From positions 1 through 5,591 of the forward strand of contig CAZTFV010000069.1 of the NCBI GenBank assembly GCA_964613075.1: 5,591 nucleotides of DNA, given 5' to 3'. How positions within the stretch are numbered: position 1 is the first letter of the stretch; each line of letters begins with the position of its first letter. The notes under the pieces were generated by a model. It was given only the letters and a program-made list of their open reading frames with translations. It was not told the origin of the DNA and did no database searches. Source of the stretch: CAYWEP01 sp964613075 (GTDB lineage Bacteria; Patescibacteriota; Microgenomatia; Levybacterales; UBA12049). A program made the translations under genes and the position numbers. Positions 1 to 4,341 of the stretch are shown piece after piece.

Positions 1-301
1 CCTGAGCTTGCTTGCCCTGAGCCAGCCGAATGGGTCGAAGGACTTGTCCAGAATCACTTTCACCCTTGGAGATTCTGGAGTCCTCTTTTACCCCGCGCTT
101 GTCAAGCAAGCGAGCTCCTTCGCTATCGCTCAGTCCGCTCCCAGAATGACGATCTTCTTTCTTTTCTTCGGCAACGTCTTCAGTTTTTTTCGCTTCAGCG
201 AGTTCTCGGGCTTCTTTTTGTCCCGCGGAGCGGGATCTCGCTTCGCGAGATTTCTTTTCTTCGGTTTCATCACCGATTGTTTTCACTCGAATCTTTCCCA
301 T
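1..301 (-). CDS. rplA: 50S ribosomal protein L1, N-terminal part (runs off left edge)
   Basis: The frame is open for 100 codons from an ATG at 301 to the window edge. The protein begins MGKIRVKTIGDETEEKK, an opening I recognise from L1 proteins of candidate-phyla bacteria, where a charged low-complexity extension precedes the conserved L1 domain. The conserved domain itself lies outside the window, so the call rests on this start and on gene order (secE-nusG-rplK-rplA). L1 binds 23S rRNA at the L1 stalk and in many bacteria represses its own operon. Residues 1-50 are Lys/Glu/Ala rich. Residues 51-100 change to a Ser/Gly/Arg/Asp mix encoded by palindromic DNA that looks like inserted intergenic repeat. 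The start is well supported by an AGGAGG four bases upstream. The alternative is a separate small charged protein, which I consider less likely. Confidence 0.75.
   Translation of the reverse strand, partial: MGKIRVKTIGDETEEKKSREARSRSAGQKEARELAEAKKTEDVAEEKKEDRHSGSGLSDSEGARLLDKRGVKEDSRISKGESDSGQVLRPIRLAQGKQAQ
40..83. repeat. Palindromic element inside rplA extension
   Basis: TCCAGAATC (47-55) and GATTCTGGA (71-79) are perfect 9-bp inverted arms around a 15-nt loop. GGAC (40-43) and GTCC (80-83) extend the stem by four more pairs, across a 3-nt bulge on one side. The element is read through in frame as about residues 73-88 of the L1 extension. Its arms resemble the CAGAATGAC-type intergenic repeat seen at 142-150 and 5001-5009, which suggests inserted repeat DNA rather than selected protein sequence. 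Confidence 0.6.
221..250. repeat. Two adjacent perfect mini-hairpins in rplA
   Basis: Two 15-nt hairpins lie back to back with no gap. On the plus strand they are TCCCGC-GGA-GCGGGA (221-235) and TCTCGC-TTC-GCGAGA (236-250), each with a 6-bp stem and 3-nt loop. Each is exactly five codons in phase with rplA, encoding S18-R22 (SREAR) and S23-G27 (SRSAG) of the L1 extension. Confidence 0.8.
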
Positions 302-305
302 GTTT

Positions 306-311
306 CCTCCT
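306..311 (-). promoter_or_regulatory. Shine-Dalgarno for rplA
   Basis: The minus strand reads AGGAGG followed by AAAC and the ATG at 301. This is a near-perfect anti-16S match at slightly short spacing. It fixes the rplA start and shows that this genome uses Shine-Dalgarno initiation, which makes its apparent absence at rplK and galU notable. Confidence 0.85.
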
Positions 312-320
312 TTTTACTAA

Positions 321-356
321 ATCACTTAGGTTACCTAGGTTACTTAAGTCACCTAC
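321..356 (-). repeat. 9-bp tandem repeat array upstream of rplA
   Basis: Read on the minus strand, four consecutive 9-mers fit the consensus YTARGTNAC: GTAGGTGAC (356-348), TTAAGTAAC (347-339), CTAGGTAAC (338-330) and the degenerate CTAAGTGAT (329-321). The array fills almost all of the 58-bp rplK-rplA spacer, between the rplK stop at 360 and the rplA Shine-Dalgarno. Confidence 0.8.
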
Positions 357-359
357 GTG

Positions 360-779
360 TTACTCAACCGTTACTCCCATCGACCGTGCTGTTCCTGCAA
401 CGATTCGCGCTGCCTGTTCAACATCGTCCGTATTCAAATCATCCATTTTCTGCTTAGCGATTTCCTCAACTTGTGTTTTTGTAATGGTACCTGCTTGTTC
501 TTTGCCGGGTTTTTGCGACCCTCCTTTGCCAAGAACTTTTTTAATCATCTCGGCGACGGGTGGTTTTTTGGTGATAAAGGAAAATGTCCTGTCTTCGTAT
601 ATAGTGATAACTGCCGGGATAATTGTCCCTTTTTGATCGGCGGTTTTGTCATTGAACGCTTTGACAAATTCCATGATCGGAATGCCATGCGGGCCAAGCG
701 CTGTCCCCACAGGCGGTGCAGGCGTTGCCTCGCCACCTTTGATGTTCACTTTCACAATTGTTTTTATTTTCTTTGCCAT
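360..779 (-). CDS. rplK: 50S ribosomal protein L11
   Basis: L11 binds the GTPase-associated region of 23S rRNA and supports elongation-factor function and the stringent response. The 139-aa product has the normal family length. The N-terminal domain carries the proline-rich stretch ATPAPPVGTALGPHGI (residues 18-33) and IMEFVKAFNDKT (35-46). YEDRTFSFITKKPP (61-74) leads into the rRNA-binding C-terminal domain, with GTITKTQVEEIAKQKMDDLN (97-116) and the terminal GTARSMG (129-135). The gene follows nusG by 38 bp and precedes rplA by 58 bp, the standard cluster order. The ATG at 779 is set by homology at MAKK. There is no Shine-Dalgarno: the upstream bases are a 9-bp repeat array ending ACTTATG. 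Confidence 0.98.
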   Translation of the reverse strand: MAKKIKTIVKVNIKGGEATPAPPVGTALGPHGIPIMEFVKAFNDKTADQKGTIIPAVITIYEDRTFSFITKKPPVAEMIKKVLGKGGSQKPGKEQAGTITKTQVEEIAKQKMDDLNTDDVEQAARIVAGTARSMGVTVE

Positions 780-781
780 AA

Positions 782-821
782 GTTACTTAAGTGACTTAGG
801 AAAGAAACCTAGGTTACTTAT
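782..821 (-). repeat. 9-bp repeat array between nusG and rplK
   Basis: In the minus-strand sense, units matching YTARGTNAC lie at 821-813 (ATAAGTAAC) and 812-804 (CTAGGTTTC). A 4-nt interruption (TTTC, 803-800) follows, then units at 799-791 (CTAAGTCAC) and 790-782 (TTAAGTAAC), and then TT and the rplK ATG. The array overlaps the nusG stop at 818-820. It also forms an inverted repeat: 788-800 pairs with 808-820 in 11 of 13 positions around a 7-nt A-rich loop (801-807). Confidence 0.75.
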
Positions 822-1411
822 AATTTTTTAACTTGAAGGAAGTCAAGCTCCACTGGTGTTTCGCGTCCGAAAATACTCACCAATACCTTTAATTTTCCTC
901 GTGCTTCATCGATCGCATCAATAGTCCCGAGAAAGTCAGCAAACGGACCGTCAATAATTTTTACCGCTTCACTAACAGTAAACGCAGCTTTGTAGAGTGG
1001 CTCTTCTTGCTGCATGAATTTCTGGATTGCCTCAACCTCTTTCTCGGAGATAGGAGTCGGCTTATTTCCGGCACCGATGAAGGCTGTGACGCCTTGCGTC
1101 GTGCGCACCAGAAGCCATGACTCATCGTCCAGTACCATACGGATGATAACGTAGCCCGGGAAGATTTTCTCCTGAACAGTTTCTTTTTTTCCTTGTGAAA
1201 CTTTGATGGTGCTGCGAGTAGGCACAATGATATCAAAAATCCTATCATCAAAGCCCATGGTTTGTGCCCGCTGCTTTAGTGATGTCGCGACTTTATTCTC
1301 GTGCCCTGCGTAGGTGTGGACAATATACCATTTTGCGTTGTCCGGCGCGACATGGGTCGTTTGCTTTTTTTCTTCTGCTGGTCCGCCAGCTGGCGGTGTC
1401 TGCTGATTCAT
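818..1411 (-). CDS. nusG: Transcription termination/antitermination factor NusG
   Basis: NusG binds RNA polymerase, suppresses pausing and links it to Rho or the ribosome. The 197-aa product has a disordered tail (1-26), then the NGN domain from KWYIVHTYAGHE (27-38), with FPGYV (84-88) and VRTTQGVTAFIG (102-113), the expected NusG signature. The KOW domain follows from about 145 (FTVSEAVKIIDGPFADFLG, 144-162) to the C-terminal VELDFLQVKKL. The length is close to the bacterial norm. The start at 1411 has a Shine-Dalgarno (GAAGGA, 1422-1417). The tail includes residues 6-10 (PPAGG), encoded by a 14-bp palindrome. The gene lies between secE and rplK as in most bacteria. Confidence 0.98.
   Translation of the reverse strand: MNQQTPPAGGPAEEKKQTTHVAPDNAKWYIVHTYAGHENKVATSLKQRAQTMGFDDRIFDIIVPTRSTIKVSQGKKETVQEKIFPGYVIIRMVLDDESWLLVRTTQGVTAFIGAGNKPTPISEKEVEAIQKFMQQEEPLYKAAFTVSEAVKIIDGPFADFLGTIDAIDEARGKLKVLVSIFGRETPVELDFLQVKKL
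1383..1396. repeat. Perfect 14-bp palindrome in the nusG 5' end
   Basis: CCGCCAGCTGGCGG is fully self-complementary. It begins in phase at nusG codon 6 and encodes PPAGG in the non-conserved N-terminal tail, before the NGN domain. It resembles a short palindromic repeat unit tolerated inside a disordered tail. Confidence 0.7.
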
Positions 1412-1416
1412 AGTTT

Positions 1417-1422
1417 TCCTTC
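1417..1422 (-). promoter_or_regulatory. Shine-Dalgarno for nusG
   Basis: The minus strand reads GAAGGA, then five bases, then the ATG at 1411. This supports the start that includes the 26-residue tail. Confidence 0.7.
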
Positions 1423-1426
1423 AGGA

Positions 1427-1506
1427 AAGTTACAAGTTATAAGTCACAAGTCCTAAGTCGATTTCGGTTTCTTAACTTATGACTTAGAACTTATCACTTA
1501 GGACTA
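1427..1506. repeat. Opposed 7-bp repeat arrays between secE and nusG
   Basis: On the plus strand, five consecutive heptamers AAGTNNN run from 1427 to 1461 (AAGTTAC, AAGTTAT, AAGTCAC, AAGTCCT, AAGTCGA). After a 10-nt spacer, five heptamers of the reverse form NNNACTT run from 1472 to 1506 (TTAACTT, ATGACTT, AGAACTT, ATCACTT, and the degenerate AGGACTA). The second half overlaps the secE stop (1504-1506). The two halves could fold into a long imperfect hairpin. Confidence 0.85.
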
Positions 1507-1686
1507 TTTCAGTATTAGCTCCATCAATTTTGTAAATGCGTAATCCAACCCGCCTATGTATAAGCCGACAAGAACGCTGATAAGCATGACAGTGGCAGTC
1601 AGCCTGGTTACCTCACTGCGGGATGGCCACTTCACTTTTTTCATTTCATCCCAGGTTTCTCGGATGTACAAAACAGGTGAGAGCAT
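1504..1686 (-). CDS. secE: Preprotein translocase subunit SecE
   Basis: SecE is the small clamp subunit of the SecYEG channel in the plasma membrane. The 60-aa product is the short, single-span form. It has an amphipathic helix with the family signature EMKKVKWPSRSEV (14-26), followed by one membrane segment at about 28-47 (ATVMLISVLVGLYIGG) and a short charged end. It is the first gene of the cluster, 92 bp ahead of nusG. The ATG at 1686 has a GAGGT Shine-Dalgarno seven bases upstream and a strong promoter 49 bases upstream. The first residues (MLSPVLYIRE) fit the usual position of the helix. Confidence 0.95.
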   Translation of the reverse strand: MLSPVLYIRETWDEMKKVKWPSRSEVTRLTATVMLISVLVGLYIGGLDYAFTKLMELILK

Positions 1687-1693
1687 CTATTTT

Positions 1694-1698
1694 ACCTC
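1694..1698 (-). promoter_or_regulatory. Shine-Dalgarno for secE
   Basis: The minus strand reads GAGGT with a 7-nt spacer to the ATG at 1686, which is good spacing and supports this start. Confidence 0.7.
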
Positions 1699-1734
1699 AA
1701 TAAAAATTACTCCCTCAACGGGGAATGCTTCGTA

Positions 1735-1763
1735 ATTTTACCAGATGCGCGTTGACATGTAAA
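1735..1763 (-). promoter_or_regulatory. Housekeeping-type promoter for secE-nusG-rplK-rplA
   Basis: On the minus strand, TTTACA (1763-1758) is followed by a 17-nt spacer and TAAAAT (1740-1735). Each hexamer has one mismatch to the consensus. The predicted transcript starts near 1728, giving a leader of about 40 nt that contains the secE Shine-Dalgarno. The -35 box directly abuts that of the opposing galU promoter. Confidence 0.75.
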
Positions 1764-1780
1764 GTAGGTACGGTTAGAAT
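1752..1780 (+). promoter_or_regulatory. Housekeeping-type promoter for galU
   Basis: A perfect TTGACA (1752-1757) is followed by a 17-nt spacer and TAGAAT (1775-1780, one mismatch). The predicted start is near 1787, inside the first unit of the 9-bp array, so almost the whole leader of about 34 nt is repeat sequence. Confidence 0.8.
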
Positions 1781-1782
1781 AT

Positions 1783-1818
1783 CTAGGTAACCTAAGTTCC
1801 TTAAGGTACCTAAGTCAC
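1783..1818 (+). repeat. 9-bp tandem repeat array forming the galU leader
   Basis: Four 9-mers of the YTARGTNAC family run without gaps: CTAGGTAAC (1783-1791), CTAAGTTCC (1792-1800), TTAAGGTAC (1801-1809) and CTAAGTCAC (1810-1818), followed by TT and the ATG at 1821. The family and orientation relative to the gene match the arrays before rplK and rplA. No Shine-Dalgarno lies at usable spacing. Confidence 0.8.
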
Positions 1819-1820
1819 TT

Positions 1821-2702
1821 ATGAGCAAGTCTATCCGTAAAGCTGTCATCCCCGCTGCCGGGTTTGGTACGCGTTTTCTCCCTCAGACCAAGGCCATGCC
1901 CAAAGAAATGCTGCCGATTGTCGATAAACCGGTAATTCAATATGTGGTCGAGGAGGCAGTATCCTCTGGGATAAAAGACGTGGTGATCGTGACAGGCGCT
2001 CTTAAGCGTGCGATAGAAGATCATTTCGATGTACCAAACGCCGATTTATTAAAAAACCTTGAAGCAGGCGGCAAGCATGAGTTGATGGAGGAGACAAGAA
2101 GGATTTCTGAGATGGCGAATTTTATCTACGTTCGCCAAAAAGGAGCCTATGGCAATGGCACACCGGTTCTTGCCGCAGAACCTATTATTGAAAATGAGCC
2201 CTTTGCCGTTCTGTGGGGAGATGAGTTTATTTATGCAAAGCCCCCGCGTCTTGCGCAGATGATACAAGTCCATGAGAAATTCGGCGGCATGGTTATATCA
2301 GGCGTGAAGATTGAAAAAAAAGAAGACCTGAAAAGGTACGGTATCGCGGATCTTGAGCCGGTTGAGGGTAATGTGTATAAAATAAAGGCCATTATTGAGA
2401 AGCCGGATCCTGACCAAGCACCGTCAAATATTGCAACCCACGGAGCGTACATTCTTCCGCCTGAAATTTTTGCAGCACTGAAGAGCCTCAATCCGGGAAG
2501 AGGCGGGGAGATCTGGCTGGTGGACGCGATCAATAAATTGCATGAAGAAGGAATGCCGCTCTATGCGGTTGTTATTGAGAACGGACGGTACTATGATACG
2601 GGGAACAAACTTGAGTATATGAAGACAGTCGTTGACATGGCGCTTCGCCACCCTGAAATCAACGGCCCATTTCGCGAATACCTCAAAGAGCTTGATTTAT
2701 AA
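1821..2702 (+). CDS. galU: UTP--glucose-1-phosphate uridylyltransferase
   Basis: GalU makes UDP-glucose from UTP and glucose-1-phosphate, feeding cytoplasmic synthesis of envelope glycans and glycolipids. The 293-aa length is typical. The nucleotide-binding opening AVIPAAGFGTRFLP (8-21) is followed by TKAMPKEMLPIVDKPVIQYV (23-42), VRQKG (104-108), the metal-site region FAVLWGDE (128-135), IIEKP (191-195), GGEIWLVDAI (228-237) and GRYYDTGNKLEY (255-266). Two segments depart from the common enzyme: GNGTPV (111-116) where GLGHAV is usual, and LWGDE where LLGDD is usual. A related hexose-1-phosphate nucleotidyltransferase specificity is therefore possible. The gene is divergent from secE and has its own promoter. 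The ATG at 1821 is placed by homology. Confidence 0.93.
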   Translation: MSKSIRKAVIPAAGFGTRFLPQTKAMPKEMLPIVDKPVIQYVVEEAVSSGIKDVVIVTGALKRAIEDHFDVPNADLLKNLEAGGKHELMEETRRISEMANFIYVRQKGAYGNGTPVLAAEPIIENEPFAVLWGDEFIYAKPPRLAQMIQVHEKFGGMVISGVKIEKKEDLKRYGIADLEPVEGNVYKIKAIIEKPDPDQAPSNIATHGAYILPPEIFAALKSLNPGRGGEIWLVDAINKLHEEGMPLYAVVIENGRYYDTGNKLEYMKTVVDMALRHPEINGPFREYLKELDL

Positions 2703-2719
2703 GCCTTTATTGCTATAAT
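2692..2719 (+). promoter_or_regulatory. Extended -10 promoter for the 278-aa protein gene
   Basis: TGCTATAAT (2711-2719) is a perfect extended -10 element. TTGATT (2692-2697) lies 16 nt upstream of the hexamer, inside the last galU codons. The predicted start near 2726 leaves about 14 nt before the ATG at 2740, with no Shine-Dalgarno. Confidence 0.65.
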
Positions 2720-2739
2720 TTGCCCCTATCAGAATAGTT

Positions 2740-3576
2740 ATGGAGAAATCGCCAAAAAGGATAGTTGATAATACACAGTCTTTTCCCCTTGTTGTCGTGT
2801 ATGTTGCTAATAGACTAGTCTCATCTCACGATGTGAGAGGCGCTATGAGTATTACTGTATCGGAAATTGGAGCTGTAGGAGGGGTGCCGCAAATTGGAAC
2901 AGAGGCAGCGTCAAGTTTGGTACAAAATTCTATCCAACAAGAATTGGATGATGGAAGAATAGTTGTTATTAATGATTCTGTCAATTTGGAGATCATAGGG
3001 CTAAGGAAGGTTGATGAGGGATTAGAAGTTTTACGCATTCCTCGAAGAAGATATAAAACTGTAATGCAAGGCGATGAAGAAAGGAGAATCGACTTACAGC
3101 AGAGTCATAGGGTATTTCGAAACCCTGCCATTACCACAGCATTTCATTCTGATGGCCAGATGGAATTTCGTATAACCGACCATGGCGAATTAAAAGATGA
3201 AGATCGAGAGATGGTACTGCATATTCCTGGTACAATGCAGGCGGGACAGCAAGTTGTTATTGCGTCTGTATGGGTAGAGATAAAAGAAAAAGAATTTGAT
3301 GAAGTTGACCAGGAGTATGAAGAGATTGATTGGATTGTTGAGAGTCGCAAAGAAGTAACAACTGGGAAAATGGAGTACAATATGCGAGAGCATATAGAGT
3401 ATAAAGAATATAAACGAAGGAAGGTAGTCCATAAAAAAGTCTTGAAAGATGATGGGTTTATATTACTAACCTCACAGCCAACAGATGTTGAGGTTTTGGC
3501 AGTAAATGGATTGCATGATGGGCCAGGGTCGTATCTTCGGCCGTCGGGTTGGTTTATTGCAGGAAAAGGTAAGTAG
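2740..3576 (+). CDS. Unrecognised 278-aa soluble protein
   Basis: I do not recognise this family. The 278-residue product has no signal peptide, no membrane segment and no cysteine. Residues 12-75 are fairly hydrophobic with Gly/Ser turns (SEIGAVGGVPQIGTEAASSL, 41-60). Residues 100-120 are basic (IPRRRYK). Residues 182-238 are highly charged, with acidic DEVDQEYEEIDW and Lys/Arg/Tyr-rich stretches that may form a long helix. The C-terminus ends in a Gly/Pro segment (GPGSYLRPSGWFIAGKGK). It starts 37 bp after galU with its own strong promoter, so it may be an independent unit. No catalytic motif is visible. The long uninterrupted frame and promoter make a real gene likely. The start at 2740 is uncertain because no Shine-Dalgarno is visible. 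Confidence 0.8.
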   Translation: MEKSPKRIVDNTQSFPLVVVYVANRLVSSHDVRGAMSITVSEIGAVGGVPQIGTEAASSLVQNSIQQELDDGRIVVINDSVNLEIIGLRKVDEGLEVLRIPRRRYKTVMQGDEERRIDLQQSHRVFRNPAITTAFHSDGQMEFRITDHGELKDEDREMVLHIPGTMQAGQQVVIASVWVEIKEKEFDEVDQEYEEIDWIVESRKEVTTGKMEYNMREHIEYKEYKRRKVVHKKVLKDDGFILLTSQPTDVEVLAVNGLHDGPGSYLRPSGWFIAGKGK

Positions 3577-3596
3577 AAAACCTCTTCGCAAGGACG

Positions 3597-3602
3597 TATA
3601 AT
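3597..3602 (+). promoter_or_regulatory. -10 box predicting a leaderless PAP2 mRNA
   Basis: A perfect TATAAT ends six bases before the ATG at 3609, so the expected transcription start is at or next to the first base of the start codon. No -35 match lies at 16-18 nt, so this is weaker than the other promoters in the window. Confidence 0.45.
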
Positions 3603-3608
3603 AAAGAA

Positions 3609-4283
3609 ATGTCCAAAAAGTTCGTGTTGCTTTCTCTCTCAGGAATTTTCTTTTTTTTCTCGTTTGTCTTCTTCTCCTATCTCGTTGACAAAGATCATCT
3701 GGATCGGATTGATTTTGATACGACTGTTCGCCTGCAGGATAATATCAGCCGCAGGTTTGACGATATATTTTCGATCTTCAGCCTCATGGGAAGCTTTGAG
3801 GTTATGATTGTCGTTTTAATTGTACTGTTTGTTGTTCTTCGAAAATTTATAGCAGGCACAATCGCAATCTTTCTCTTTGGTATGTTCCATATTATTGAGT
3901 TATACGGCAAGAATTTTGTCGACCATTTTCCGCCGCCTGAATTTTTACTCCGCACCAAACGTTTTCTGGAATTTCCCCAGTTTCACGTCCGCGCGGAGTT
4001 CTCATACCCTTCCGGTCATAGCGGACGGACGATGTTCATATCCGCAGTCATTATTGTCATTGTCCTCTTTAGCAAAAGGTTATCCTTGCCGGTAAAAGCT
4101 GGTATTATCGCAGGAGTTTTCGGATTTGATACCGTTATGCTGATATCGCGGATTTATCTTGGAGAACATTGGGCGACAGATGTGATTGGCGGTGCGCTTT
4201 TGGGGTTATCGTTGGGACTGACAGCGTCAGCTTTCGTTTTATTGAAAATAAATTTCAAAAAAGCTTCTGCAGCAAAAAACTAA
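3609..4283 (+). CDS. PAP2-family membrane phosphatase
   Basis: PAP2 enzymes remove phosphate from membrane lipids such as phosphatidic acid or undecaprenyl pyrophosphate. The substrate cannot be told here. The 224-aa product has about five to six membrane segments: 5-26, 63-78, 81-97, 143-155, 163-180 and 192-212. Motif C2 is YPSGHSGRT (133-141) with catalytic H137. Motif C3 is S180-R181...H187...D191 (SRIYLGEHWATD). Motif C1 (K-x6-RP) is altered: K101 is followed at the right distance by P108-P109, so the arginine is replaced by proline. The gene starts 32 bp after the 278-aa protein gene and converges with the ybaK-like gene. A TATAAT just before the ATG suggests a leaderless mRNA. The link to galU through envelope metabolism is inference. 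Confidence 0.88.
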   Translation: MSKKFVLLSLSGIFFFFSFVFFSYLVDKDHLDRIDFDTTVRLQDNISRRFDDIFSIFSLMGSFEVMIVVLIVLFVVLRKFIAGTIAIFLFGMFHIIELYGKNFVDHFPPPEFLLRTKRFLEFPQFHVRAEFSYPSGHSGRTMFISAVIIVIVLFSKRLSLPVKAGIIAGVFGFDTVMLISRIYLGEHWATDVIGGALLGLSLGLTASAFVLLKINFKKASAAKN

Positions 4284-4341
4284 GGAGTAAAGAGTTCTGT
4301 TCTCTTGTATATAATATACTAACTTACTATACATACCACAT
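4284..4341. other. Convergent intergenic gap, no clear terminator
   Basis: This 58-bp AT-rich gap separates the convergent PAP2 and YbaK-like genes. It holds a weak stem (AAGAG 4290-4294 with CTCTT 4302-4306, 7-nt loop) and a perfect palindrome GTATATAATATAC (4307-4319). Neither is followed by a convincing T-run, so termination here is only possible. Confidence 0.3.

Noticed and set aside
302..359. The rplK-rplA spacer as an L1 autoregulatory RNA motif.
   Set aside because: The sequence is explained by the 9-bp array plus a Shine-Dalgarno. I see no L1-type internal-loop helix.
8..794. Long plus-strand frames opposite rplA and rplK.
   Set aside because: They are antisense to confidently identified ribosomal genes, have Phe/Ser/Cys-rich composition typical of antisense frames, and lack ribosome-binding sites.
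1711..1724. Hairpin in the secE leader (TCCC/GGGA) as a ribosomal-protein autoregulatory site.
   Set aside because: It is a four-pair stem with a 6-nt loop and has no resemblance that I can establish to an L1 or L11 binding site.
321..1818. The 7-bp and 9-bp arrays as a CRISPR array.
   Set aside because: Units are 7-9 bp with no 20-40 bp spacers, no repeat of CRISPR length and no cas genes.
4289..4319. Intrinsic terminator in the PAP2/YbaK-like convergent gap.
   Set aside because: The stem is only 5 AT-rich pairs, and the GTATATAATATAC palindrome is pure AT with no T-run, so this is below what I would call a terminator.
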